From NCBI GenBank assembly GCA_037179385.1, contig CM074194.1, positions 3,799,001-3,863,000 of the forward strand: DNA of 64,000 nucleotides, written 5' to 3'. Below the pieces are notes generated by a model that saw nothing but the letters and a program-made list of their open reading frames with translations, was not told the origin of the DNA and made no database searches. Positions 27,001-36,721 of this stretch are shown in pieces. This DNA is from Holothuria scabra. Its lineage: Eukaryota > Echinodermata > Holothuroidea > Aspidochirotida > Holothuriidae. The number at the start of each line of letters is the position of its first letter. Position 1 is the first letter of the stretch. Position numbers and translations under genes: made by a program.

Positions 27001-30000
27001 TCTTATCACTACAATACTGAGATTCAGACTTATTAAAGACTAAAATGAAAATACTTTTCTTTTTTTTTACAAAATGGACACAATTTGTCAGTTTATCCAG
27101 AACGGAAGCATACTTAACACAATCACAGCCACAAAAAGTGTCACAGTTCAACTTTCAGGCCAATGACAACAATCCGGATAAAATTCCTCAAGTTTCAGAC
27201 TTTTCCCATTTTCTGTACTGCATACGAACCCTGCTTTTTAAAAATAAGGAATGGAAAGGGAATCTGGAAAGCTTGTTGTGCAGAAATTCGAAGAGATGCT
27301 AGCACATTTTGTCTAGGAATGCAAATAGGTGAAACAGATGGAAAAAAATTTGCTTCCCATGAAACCATTTTATTTCCTGATCTGATGGAAACACCCCGTT
27401 CTCGAAACCCGGTCTATCAATATGCAGAATGATTGGTCTTGGATGTAAATGTTAGTACCTACAGGAGAGGATGAAATTGAATATGAATGTGTCAACAAAG
27501 TATGCTGGACCTATAAATGGCTGATATAAAGTAAGCAACATAGCAAAAAGTGAAGCCTCAAATAGATTCTGCACCTTTAAAGTGTCAAACACTCCAAACA
27601 AACTAAAATTTTCATTTCTTCCGACAAAATTACAACAGCATTCTAAGAATTCTCCACCTATCAGCTTCACATCGTAAGTGGTAACTTTTGAGCCCTTTTA
27701 AACAGTCTATTTTCATGTAATTATGAAGTGGAAATATGAAAATCATTTTCCAGTTGTAATTTGGTCTTAACCTAATGACACAGTCATTTATCTAACTGGC
27801 AGCTGTTGCCAGGTCACTTACGTATTTCCTTTGCCCAACTATCTGGTAAGATAGATGTCTCTCCCCTAGATGCTTCCAGTTCAACCCCTTACAACCCCTT
27901 TCCCATATGACTTGAGAAAAAAGGTGTTGGTCTAAATATTTTATTCAACTAAAAGTTAAGTCACTACATGAACTTTGAACTTTAAAGGGTATTGTCTGTG
28001 CTGAAGTAAACACAGGGGCCTGCCTTAGTACCTCATTTGTCTATGCCATCACTGACTTTGACAGTGAGAGAACGTGCCTAGACATGAAATGGGAGGGGGA
28101 GGAAGGTCGTCATGGGAGGGCTTCTAATACATCAGAGATTCTGCAAACATTATGTACTTCTCACAAATCCTTTCTAATTTCTGAACAGAGTTCTGGTCAA
28201 TATCTTAATCTACTCTCTTACTTTGTAAGCCATAGGCCAGTGCATGAGGAACAAGTCCATATACTCTAAACCAAGTTTGTCCAAGCTTTGACGAAATCCT
28301 CTCTCAACATCATCTGGGTGGTGATGAGTACACCAAAGCTGAAAGGAAATCAAAATTATGTGAAGGTTTTTTCTTGAATGATTTTTTGGTCATGTAGTAT
28401 CTACTATTTCCAAGCAAACTGTCATCATGATGGTATAGTAAGATCATACATTGTTGGTATTTATGTTTTCATATGTAGGCAAAACATATTCCTCAAGGGG
28501 TGAGGGATCACATCGGCCCTGTAAGTATGAATTTTCAAAAAAAATAGGTACCACATATTTTTCTTCCAAAAATGATTTTTCAAGTACTGTGCACCATGAT
28601 ATAGGTCCATGATATAGGTGGAGTGTGGGGGAGAGGTTCGAAAAAAGACAGCAACTGGATTACAAATAATGCATACTTACTCTTTCAAAATGGTCAAATT
28701 ACACAATCTCATCACAACAGATCGATAATAGTTAAGTTCCACTTTTTTCGTTTTCTTTTCTTTACACATTCCTTTCAGTTTCATTTCCTCATCAAGCTCC
28801 TCATAAATTTTCTTTTGTTGCGCCTTTTTGAAGGATAAGTTTTCACAAACTAGCATTGAAAGAAATTACTTATTTCTTAGTTTATGTACAAGCAAAATGT
28901 TGAAGAAAATCACAACATCTCACAAAACAGGCAATTGATCATTTTTTCTATTTTTTTTTTATGAGGCCTTGATATTGACTTTTCACCTAAAGATTTTCTG
29001 AAAAATGTCAGCTATTATGGGAAAATGATGTTTTGATCTGATAGTTCATTTAGAATTTGAGAATTTTTGCCCCAAACTTAATTTGAGGCAGCAGCTAAGT
29101 ATCACAGTTTTCTTCGTACTTTTTTTTTAGCTTACTCTAACAATATTTTTTTGGACTTCAATACTGCGTATTCAAGATAAGCCAAGCAATTACTCCTTGC
29201 AAGTTGCAAAATTCACAATTGATGAGGGAAAGTATTGTCACATGATTCTCAAGAGCCAATCATGAAACAGGACAGTTTATTATACTAATTCAAGTATTAA
29301 CCATTTTTGTTCTTTAGCATGTGCCCTCATAAATAAACTTTACTGTACCACAAACCTTTGATGTGACAAATAAATCTTCTCTTTTGATGGTTCCATCATC
29401 CAGCTTGGCTTTTATTCCTGCCCCTACTTCATCTTCATTTTCATATGCACGTGCGCAGTCAATGTGACGGTAGCCGCAGGCAATTGCTACTTTCACAGCT
29501 TCTGTTACCTCACCGGGTTTGGACTACGATAAAACACAGACATTTATCAAGTTATGTTTGCCATACATTTAAAAGTAAACTTACCCAAGAACTTCTCAAC
29601 AACTATCAGTAACCTGATTCTACACTATTGATTTCTTTATTCTTACTCTCTCTTCTTATAGGTACTGTACTTTTCTTCCTCTCTCCTTCTCTCTATGCTC
29701 TCTTTCTCTTTTCCTCTTCTTCTTTGTTCCTTTGTTGTTTTTACTATTCTAGTCTTTTCTTGTTGTATATTTTTGTGCTTTTTCTCATTATGGTCACTAG
29801 CTTAGGTCTCCTGTGTTTATCTACAGTAATGTCCTTCATATGTATACTACATGTATGTCATATGTTATAATTTGCACTACTGAATTGTACATACTTTGTA
29901 CATGAGAAATAAATCTGAAACTGAAAATTAAAAAATTGAAATTTCATAAACCTGGCTCAATTGTTCAATCACTAACGATCAACATTACACACATCCAGTA

Positions 30001-33000
30001 AAGAATAAGCAGGCTTCCAAGATAACTGCTTGAGTAAATATCCTTGACATTTGTAGTATATATTTGAGCAAAACCTGATGGGAATTGAATGGCACTGTAT
30101 ACAATTTACACAGGCTTAGCAACCTTGTCAAGGATTCACGATCCTGGAGGACATTAAATGCCAAGCACGGTACACTATAGTACAATGCGGTTAGCCGTAG
30201 GCACAACATGTTCGCTACATAGGATTTTCACACTGCATTTGCATTGTCATGCACTCAAACAACATTACTAACCTTTTATTAGATGAGACTCTAGCATTGT
30301 TTGCAGTCACTTACAATAGTAACAAGTACAATCAGAAGACATGAAGACAGAACACAGGCACAGACTAGACCAGCAAAAAGACTGCAACCCCCTCCCAACC
30401 AAACACACACCACACAAATACCTGTACAGATTCCCAGTCTTTACACACTTGTTTAACAATGCTGCAGTAAAATACTTAGTACACTGCACATACAACTGTA
30501 CTGAAGCATTACTGAGACACACTCTCCGAGTGATTGCATTTGTTTGTAATAGCCTTTTACATTCAGAGCTTGAAAAATATTGTACCCGAGTGCCCGAGGG
30601 TATCTTGTCTAATTGGTTTGGGCAACAAAATTTTAAAGATTTGCACAGCTGAACATGCCCGACTGGGCACGTCAAGTCACTGTGCAGACAGATCATCACT
30701 GTGTTGGAAGTTTCCCATTAACTATTGTAATACACTACTACTCAATGTACTGTACCTCTCAATGCTTGCTACAGTGATTGTTACTGTAATACCATGGGCC
30801 AACAAAGTTATCAAATAAGAAAGCATTACCATGATTTCCTAATTTCCTTTATTTTTTGATGTTTACTTTATTTGAGCAACAATTAAGCTATGCTGGGTAA
30901 CCAAAAACTACTAGTTTAAAGAAATGGGTTGCTACAGGACATTAGAAAATTTTTCAAGCCCCGACATTAATTGTCCAAATGAGAGGTGACTGCCAGAGAA
31001 AGTACCATCAAGTAGGATTCCCTCACCACAGAAAATGAAGACAACCATACAAAGCTACAGTATCTATTAGCAGAGCCATCTCTGTAAAAAGAGGAGTGTT
31101 AAAGGAACAGCACACTTGAAAACATAGGACTATGTGCTTAAAAGTGAGGTTGTCCGGCTAAAAATGAGACATTGGCCACCCTCCTGAAATTACTCCGTAT
31201 AAACTGCATACCATACACTCTCTATCTCTAATAAATGCCCAATAGTGTACAACCTTCATGGAGGGGATGCTTAAAGGGCAAGTCAGATTGTCAGATCTAC
31301 CAAAAAGGAACCTTTCATTGAATGTCAGTTACTGTATTCAGTATTGTACATAACTGATTTCTTTAATGAAGCAGTACAAACAGTACTCACTGTACAGTAT
31401 GTTATAGCACAACTGACAAAATTTTGCAGAAACCTTCCTTTGTGGTACGATGTGACTGATATGTAGTGCAATTTACAATGCTGTTTATTTTCCAGGAGAA
31501 GAGTAAAATTATTTCCTGGGAAGGGAATGAAATTTCCCACAATTTTTTCCCATTTGCATATATAGAAAAGGGAAATTTCACTTCAACTGCCAAAATTTCC
31601 CACCAGATGCCCACATTTGCTGGGAAGGAGCCTTCCAGCTTCCCAACTTTTTTTCCACCCATGGCTACATGTATCAAATTTCTGCTGTACAAGGCTGTGA
31701 TTTCAATATTTCATTTAAGTAAATCAATTTGTGATTTTTGATATATAGTGAGTTCTCTCAGGGATACACTATTTCACCATATCCAATGTGACAAAAAATC
31801 AAGGAAAGGGGGGGGGGGGGAGAATAGGGGTGTACTAGAGTAAATATGGTATACATCAGGGTTGGGCGGTACAGTATACTGTACCTGTACTGACACTGAC
31901 GTCATTACAGGTACTAGAGGTACAGGTAATGAGAATGCCAAAGATATTTGGTGTGTTACTAATACCGGTTCTTGAAAAAACAAAGGGAAGGAACAACCTT
32001 TAGTTTAAGAAATCATATCTTACATCAAAGGGATTGCAGCTTACTGTGATTTCTTCCAGAGTTCTATGTAAAATCTCGCTGTGACTGTTTACATGTACGT
32101 CCCACATAATCATAACTCAAGGTTCCTATTTTCAAAATTATGCAAGAGTCACAACTTCCAGAGCAACTTTCCAACTTTGGGAAGCTTTGTAATTCTGCTG
32201 TACAGTCAATCTTTCTCTGTATCATTCACATGTATGTGTGCAGAGTACTAGTTGTTCTTTGTATGTAAATACACACAGTTCTCTGTATGCACAGTGAAAA
32301 TTGTGAATAGCAAGATTCGAATCTTTCTTTGGCAGACAAAAGTACAGATGCCTGAAATGCATGCACAGTAAATGTCTGACCATACATAACACAGCAGTAT
32401 GTTACAATGTACATGATCTGCTATTTAATCTGGCATGTGTAAGTCACCGCAAGTTTTCCAGGAACCATGAAAACAACCTACAAGGTTATTGAGGCAGAAG
32501 CATGCGAGTACTACCTCAGAGGTAGTACTTCCAATGCAGTGTTTGTTTTTGGCTGAGAATAGACAGGTTGGTCCAGCTAGGTACACATTTTCAAAAGTTA
32601 ATGTGAAGGTTGTGTTACAATGTAGGAATCGATCAAAGTAGAAGTGGATGGATATATTTTGGTTACTGTAAAGGTTGAGATGGGATACAGGTGCATTAAA
32701 TACAAATGATCACGACTGCAAAGAAATGTGGTAAATGAAGTCAGAGCAGAGATTCCTGATTGGTAATTAACCCAATCAAACACCCAGCTGCATTAATGTG
32801 CAGGATAACATTGGGGCCATGCTTGGCTTAGGTTCCTTCCCACCCAAATTCCCTACCCGAGAGTTGAGAACTTGTACTGCTTCAATACCGGTTCTGTGTG
32901 TTTTACAATACCGGTACCAATATTTTCACGGTACCGCCCAACCCTTGTATACATATTGTATAGAGTACATCTCTCAGTCATTGAGAACTCACTTTTTATG

Positions 33001-36000
33001 TCATCAATCAAGTGTGCCATGTTCTAAATAAATCAATGCTGCTGATGGAAGTTTGATATACAATAGTAAGTACAAAGCTACTGTACAGTACATATTCTAC
33101 TAACTCAGAAGCTTTGCACCTTTTTCTGAGTACTGATATTGTAGTAACATGATACCTACTGTATCATGACTAGGCACCTGTAAACAAAAACTTTGAACTG
33201 ACCAACAAACAGCAGTGATAACACATAAACAGCAAACAATCTCACCACAAGCCAACTTTTCAAACAAACTGAACCACATTTCCACAGTACTGTACTGTAC
33301 TGTACATGAGCAATATTTTTAGATTAAATGAATTCCATGTGTGCTTGCTTGCAGGGCCCAAACGTACTGTATGTTGGGTCTTCCTAACTGAAGTCGCTGA
33401 GACAGTATGACAAATTTTTGCCAAGTGATCCATTCAGCAATGAATTTTTTTTTTTACATTTTATCTTTCTTGGGGAAAAGGAATTTATACATGTACATGT
33501 AGACCTACCCTTACTGTTACTGTGCATGTATCCCCATATTCTGTTTAAAATACGAGGCAATTCTTGAATTCTGGCTGGGTAAACTACAGTAAAACCAAAC
33601 ATACTGTAATTTCAAAAGCCAGTAAGAAATTGAATTTTGTCAATTCACAGCATATACAGTATATGCCTTTGAAAGCACTACAGTACAGTACCTGTCTATG
33701 TTATAAAAATGCATAAAATGTGTTTGTAATGTATTGAAAAAAGCCTATGGAGATGACAATTCTTAAATTCAACACTGGTCATTATCCAGTGTTCAGAATG
33801 GCCAAAAACCACTAAAGCTAAGTTGTCCTGATTCTTGTTCAAAACAATTTGCAGTCAGCACAGTGGCGGTTCAATTAGAAAAGAACGATCGCATGCTTTT
33901 TATCAATTTCTGTTATTCTCCCGTGTACCAACCTCATTTTATTTTAGCCTAGTATTCTCTGATTCCATGTGGACAGGTTTTCAGACATGATTGTGCACAC
34001 AAGTGTTCATGAACATGAAGGATTTGTCATAAGTCACGTTAGCTCCATAGGCTTAGCGGTATGTGAAAATATGCGCAACAACAGCATGCAGAGAACCTTA
34101 CAGTTATCTTAACTGTAAACAACTTAGCACAGTGGCTGGACAGAAGATCCCAGACTGACATGCTAATTATGGATTTTTCTAAAGCTTTGAAACTGTTCCT
34201 CACAACCATCTCTCATGTAAACTACAAAAATATGGTGTTAGAGGTTATATACTCTTGACTGGATCCATCACTTCCTTAAATTCTGCAAACAGAGGACTGT
34301 AGTGGGTGGTGATTCCACCAATTGGACCAATGTTATTTATGGTAACCCCCAGGGTACGGTTCTGGGTCCCTTGTTATTCTTTGTTTACATAATGATCTGC
34401 CCACCAATAAATCTTCTGAAGTACTGTAAGACTTTTTTCTGATGAGTGTGTAACTCATATATATGCAAATAAAGAGTACTTCTGACCTCTGCACTTTAAT
34501 ACCAAGAAATGCTTTTTGGTCTCTTCATACAGCTAGATTGGGCCTCCATGCCTTTCCCCTTGTCAACCTCTCACAACCGGCCCAGAGGCCTTCTAGATAC
34601 CACCACTCAAACAGTTGCTCCATCATTCCAACTAACAAGGACTGCTACAAATAAAGCTTCTTCTGTGGTACTGCCAGTGACTGGAACCTACTCCCCTAGC
34701 ACATAACAGATCTGGAGGATCCCATGCGATTCAAGAACTCCGTCTTGAGAGTTCTTAGACAGGAGGATTGATTTTCCATGCGCACAGTGAACCCTACAAG
34801 CTTGACTCCATCTGGAGTGTTGTGTATTACTTTTCCAGATTCAGATCATCTGCCAGGTCAGGGTTAAGCACTGGGACAAAATTTGGGCCTGTGGTGACTG
34901 GTGAGCTACTTGGAGTGCACTATCCAAGTAAATTAATTCCTACTGTATGTCATTTAACTTTGAGATGATCATGGTTTGTGGCTAAATAAATAAGGTGTTG
35001 ACCAAAGAGAGGGGTTGCTGTCTGTAAGAAGAACTGAATTTTCTTTAAAATGAATTTTCTTCAATTTAAGTTGAACGGGACAACCACATCAGTGTCTTTG
35101 CCAAGGTGGGTAAAATTAACTAGAATTGCCCTGACTGCCATACAGGAGAGGTTCAATTCCATCACTTTGAAATTTGCAAATGACATATAATTCAAATTTT
35201 TGTAAACCATGCTTTTGATACAACTTTTTAGTACTAACTTTTCAAGTCTATCATGGCAAATTGAAGGCCTACAGTACAAGGCTTTCCTTTGGCTGGGACA
35301 GGTTCCAGTGCTGTTGCTCATATGTCACGACAATGCCTATCGACGCAGGCCTTCTTGCAATCAAATTTTCGCAAGACTTTAGTTAGCACTGTTTGTTAGC
35401 CTAGCCTAGTAGTATAAAATAAGCAGTTACAATGCTTCAAATGCACCAAAATTGGTTGCCCAGCCGACGAAGTCGGTTGCACGCCGGACTGAAGCACCTT
35501 TGGGTGGACTAGTTAACTAGCCGACTTTGCAATTTTTGCTTCAAATGCCTCTTGTTAGTAAAGTTTGGCTTAACATCAAGATAATAGGGATCATGGCCAC
35601 TACACGTCCAATTGTAAATTAGGGGAAATTTAACAAAATTTGGTCGGCCGATGGTGGTCCGCTGTAGGCAGCTCCGCCGGCCCGCCGGCGGATTGTCCAG
35701 TGGCAAGCCAGCGGTCCGCCGATGGCAGAGATGCTGATTGGTTGAACAAATGTATGACGTCATGGAAGTTGGGATTCAGCTGGCGGACCGCCATTGGCCC
35801 GCTGTCGGCCATTTTGCCACTGGCGGACCGCCGACTTTTGCTAACAGGGACATTTTTATGATAAATGATGTGTCGTTCTCAAAGTGAATATTTTTTAAAC
35901 AATTTTAAAAAAAACAATGTTAAACAGTACAATCATTAGCATTTTGAGAATATTAAGAGAAACAATGTAGTTGAAGTTAGTAACCGTGTTGCATATGTTA

Positions 36001-36269
36001 GCTACAGTAATACTATGGCTACTATTACTATCGCGAACATATAACAAGTGACTGGCTTAGCCTATCCCAGTCCTAGGCATATCCTAGGCCGAGGGCTAGG
36101 CTAACTATAGCCTGTAGCCGGTACAACTTGACGTTGTAGGCATGAGATCAGCTGGTCCGACCCCAGGACTACAACAAAAGAAGCAAATTACCTTCCATGT
36201 TCCAAGACCGATCATGGGCATTTTAGCTCCGGATGGCAGAGTTAAAGTCGGTTGAGAGACGGCAGACAT
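12009..36269 (-). CDS. AKR1: Aldo-keto reductase family 1 (AKR1A/AKR1B-like), complete nine-exon gene
   Basis: Predicted NADPH-dependent cytosolic reductase of aldehydes and ketones. I joined nine minus-strand exons: 36269-36192, 29523-29356, 28338-28222, 26087-26010, 20966-20850, 18618-18512, 16605-16440, 13864-13782 and 12045-12009. All introns are GT-AG and all junctions keep frame, giving 316 residues, the usual length for AKR1B proteins. The catalytic tetrad is D48, Y53, K82 and H115. The AKR signature [18 protein letters not shown] is at residues 43-60. Cofactor residues include S164-N165, Q186, Y212, K265 (in LPKSV) and R271. The start is the only in-frame ATG near the conserved N-terminus, with A at -3; the open frame runs further upstream only through a GTG. 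Intron positions match those I recall for vertebrate AKR1 genes. The C-terminal motif HPLHPF resembles AKR1A more than AKR1B, so the subfamily and substrate are undecided. No frameshift or internal stop was found, so the gene appears functional. Confidence 0.96.
12046..13781 (-). other. AKR1 intron 8, with a GATC-rich element
   Basis: Between about 12300 and 12706 lies a stretch with thirteen GATC sites and weak inverted ends resembling GCTTCACACTT, probably an old MITE. The rest holds nothing I recognise. Confidence 0.5.
13782..13864 (-). CDS. AKR1: AKR1 exon 8
   Basis: Encodes residues 278-304 plus two bases of W305, running from TLNFEL to [14 protein letters not shown] codon lies directly after the TGG, but the bases GAGTG|GTAAGT form a full consensus donor and a matching last exon exists. 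The apparent stop is therefore intronic. Confidence 0.92.
13985..14290. repeat. Palindromic element of short GGTCTnnnAGACC units, copy 1
   Basis: The left half repeats a unit of about 25 bases like GGTCTGAGAGACCAAAA. The right half carries the same unit inverted, as TTTTCAGTCTCACAAACC and relatives. A larger copy is at about 48420-49165. Confidence 0.65.
16250..16387. repeat. Two-copy tandem duplication of about 67 bases
   Basis: Two units share AAAGTTTGGGGCTAGCA, CTAATGAAGGGGACAC and GTAAGGGTGT. It lies in AKR1 intron 7, some 50 bases past the exon 7 donor. Confidence 0.8.
16440..16605 (-). CDS. AKR1: AKR1 exon 7 (LPKSV cofactor motif)
   Basis: Completes W222 and encodes residues 223-277. 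It includes the third AKR signature [10 protein letters not shown], in which K265 and R271 bind the 2'-phosphate of NADPH, and ends ANFE. The acceptor is TGCATAG|G and the donor GAG|GTAAGA, in phase 0. Confidence 0.95.
16606..18511 (-). other. AKR1 intron 6, nothing recognised
   Basis: AT-rich sequence without recognisable repeats, apart from CTAGCTAGCTAG near 18030. Confidence 0.4.
18512..18618 (-). CDS. AKR1: AKR1 exon 6 (AYSPLGS motif)
   Basis: Encodes residues 187-221 plus two bases of W222. It holds HPYL and [12 protein letters not shown], with Y212 expected to stack on the nicotinamide. The acceptor is TTTTAG|GTT and the donor CCATG|GTAACC, in phase 2. Confidence 0.94.
19055..19240. 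repeat. Three-unit tandem repeat of about 65 bases
   Basis: Units share TTTTCACTATGG, CACAAACTCTA and TTCCTGTGAGATCTGGTA, with the last unit most diverged. It lies in AKR1 intron 5. Confidence 0.75.
19329..19398. repeat. 35-base tandem duplication
   Basis: Two adjacent 35-base units beginning AAAATACGGCACACC differ only at the last base, so the duplication is recent. Confidence 0.85.
20850..20966 (-). CDS. AKR1: AKR1 exon 5 (VSNF cofactor motif)
   Basis: Encodes residues 148-186 (39 codons, phase 0). It contains the family motif DIGVSNFN, where S164 and N165 contact the nicotinamide, and ends with Q186. The acceptor is AATAAAG|GCC and the donor CAG|GTAAGT. Confidence 0.95.
21135..21397 (+). 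mobile_element. Palindromic 260-bp MITE, copy 2
   Basis: Ends are ATAGACGAATC and GCATTCGTCTATA. Inside them are TAGTGGGGTCTATCA and its inverse TGATAGACCCCAGTTATG, so the element is nearly a full palindrome. It has no coding capacity. A TA target duplication of the mariner type is possible but unproven. Confidence 0.75.
23195..23438 (+). mobile_element. MITE with TTAAAGGGCAA ends, copy 1
   Basis: Begins TTAAAGGGCAAAAGCAGT and ends ACTGCTCTTGCCCTTTAA, inverted ends of about 18 bases with one mismatch. Related sequence lies at about 29040-29310 and 44440-44715. The terminal TTAA could be a piggyBac-type target site. Confidence 0.7.
23946..24747. mobile_element. hAT-like element in AKR1 intron 4
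   Basis: Inverted ends CAGGGTTGTAGCTA and TAGCTACAACCCTG bound an 802-bp segment without coding capacity. The flanking 8-mers GTAGTTAG and GAGGTAAG agree at only five positions, so the duplication is weak. Confidence 0.6.
26010..26087 (-). CDS. AKR1: AKR1 exon 4 (loop A region)
   Basis: Encodes residues 122-147 (26 codons, phase 0), including FPKDEEGN and ending DTWK. The acceptor is TTTTCAG|CG and the donor AAA|GTAAGT. This segment corresponds to the variable loop of AKR1 enzymes that helps set substrate choice. It is about two residues shorter than in AKR1B1, which explains the shift in cofactor-residue numbering. Confidence 0.93.
26088..28221 (-). other. AKR1 intron 3
   Basis: Its exon 4 side carries the truncated HINE-like element H4 (about 26390-26976). 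The remainder is AT-rich with nothing recognised. Confidence 0.5.
26390..26976. mobile_element. HINE-like element H4, 3' part
   Basis: Contains DR1-type units (TGACCTTTGACCT exact at about 26440), a CA-rich stretch, and the 3' phrase CATCATGAATGCATAGG with hairpin AGGTTTC-loop-GAAACCT ending at 26976. The end is nearly identical to that of H2, but the 5' end is missing. Confidence 0.6.
28222..28338 (-). CDS. AKR1: AKR1 exon 3 (catalytic His)
   Basis: Encodes residues 83-121 (39 codons, phase 0) after a clear TTTCAG acceptor. It begins LWCTHH and contains MHWP with the catalytic H115. The donor is AAA|GTAAGA. The exon is short and does not stand out as a long open frame, so it is easily missed. 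Confidence 0.95.
28339..29355 (-). other. AKR1 intron 2
   Basis: Contains at about 29040-29310 a diverged relative of the 23195-23438 MITE, sharing CAAGAGCCAATCATGAAAC with the copy at 44.6 kb. Nothing else was recognised. Confidence 0.5.
29356..29523 (-). CDS. AKR1: AKR1 exon 2 (catalytic Asp, Tyr, Lys)
   Basis: Encodes residues 27-82 (56 codons, phase 0 at both ends) after the acceptor ATCGTAG. It carries the AKR signature with D48 and Y53, and ends on the catalytic K82 in the motif LFVTSK. The donor is AAG|GTTTGT. Confidence 0.96.
29630..29935 (+). repeat. Pyrimidine-rich tract with retroposon-like tail
   Basis: A CT-rich stretch is followed by AATAAATCTGAAACTGAAA. Tails of this form are common at the 3' ends of non-LTR elements and SINEs. 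No coding part remains, so the assignment is tentative. Confidence 0.4.
31857..32946. mobile_element. hAT non-autonomous element with perfect 8-bp duplication
   Basis: Inverted ends CAGGGTTGGGCGGTAC and GTACCGCCCAACCCTT bound 1,090 bases. The flanks at 31849-31856 and 32947-32954 are both GTATACAT. An 8-bp duplication and a CAGGG terminus indicate hAT. No transposase is encoded. It lies in AKR1 intron 1. Confidence 0.88.
34130..34775 (+). pseudogene. Decayed non-LTR retrotransposon (reverse transcriptase fragment)
   Basis: Broken frames on the plus strand read like reverse-transcriptase blocks: DFSKA, then a stretch like YGVRG, then [12 protein letters not shown]. After a large internal gap the ORF2 tail appears, as SDWNLLP followed by [11 protein letters not shown]. 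Stops and frameshifts throughout show it is dead. The family type is Jockey/CR1/L2-like. Confidence 0.75.
35640..35850. repeat. GC-rich inverted repeat centred on TGACGTCA
   Basis: GGCGGACCGCC and GCGGTCCGCC motifs, CCAGTGGCAA and related strings occur on both sides of a perfect TGACGTCA (35755-35762). The arms are roughly inverse to each other, so the whole is a long imperfect palindrome in an otherwise AT-rich intron. Confidence 0.65.
36192..36269 (-). CDS. AKR1: AKR1 exon 1 (start codon exon)
   Basis: Encodes residues 1-26, including the first beta-hairpin and the GLGTWK motif at the start of the TIM barrel. The ATG occupies 36269-36267. The donor is AAG|GTAATT, in phase 0. The in-frame codons upstream lack an ATG. 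Confidence 0.93.
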
Positions 36270-36713
36270 GATGAGTGAAATTACAGTGGGCTTCTGTTCT
36301 GTGCAAGTATTGTTGAAGCCAACTTGAAGGTGAATTGTCCGGAGGTGAATTGGCCTGTCGTTGCAACCCACCTGCGCGCTACAGAGTGAAGAGCTCGCTA
36401 TGCATGCAAGCCGCTTGATCTATCTATGATGCATGCCAGCTGAACTTTCGAAGTTACGAAATACCTGCCATGTGATCAGCATGATATTCCTACGGTGGTC
36501 AATTGGACACGTAACGAAGAAAGAAAAAGCTCCATTTCAATTTTAAACATTTTCCTTTAGATCAACTGTCTTCATTTTTTAGGTCACGATTTTGAAAAAA
36601 AAAAAAACATTCATTTTTACCTTTCAACCCTAGAAGTCGGAATTTCTGGATTTAAATTCAACACTTTTTACTTTTTCGGAAACATTTTTTGACGATCTAT
36701 TTTAAGTCACCGT
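36270..36713 (-). other. 5' flank of AKR1, putative promoter and 5' UTR
   Basis: This stretch lies between the AKR1 start codon and the first hAT-like element. It must contain at least part of the 5' UTR. I see no TATA box at a sensible distance and no clear initiator, so no promoter coordinates are claimed. Confidence 0.4.
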
Positions 36714-36721
36714 AGTAAGGT

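Larger units (their letters stand above)
29524..36191 (-). other. AKR1 intron 1 (6.7 kb)
   Basis: Large first intron filled with repeats: a pyrimidine-rich retroposon-like tail (29630-29935), an hAT element with a perfect duplication (31857-32946), a decayed reverse transcriptase (34130-34775) and a GC-rich inverted repeat (35640-35850). CTGTACTGTAC runs recur at about 31.8-33.7 kb. Confidence 0.6.

Noticed and set aside
36270..36371. N-terminal extension of AKR1 beginning at a GTG
   Set aside because: Nuclear animal genes start at ATG, the extension matches nothing in the family, and the ATG at 36269 gives the normal N-terminus.
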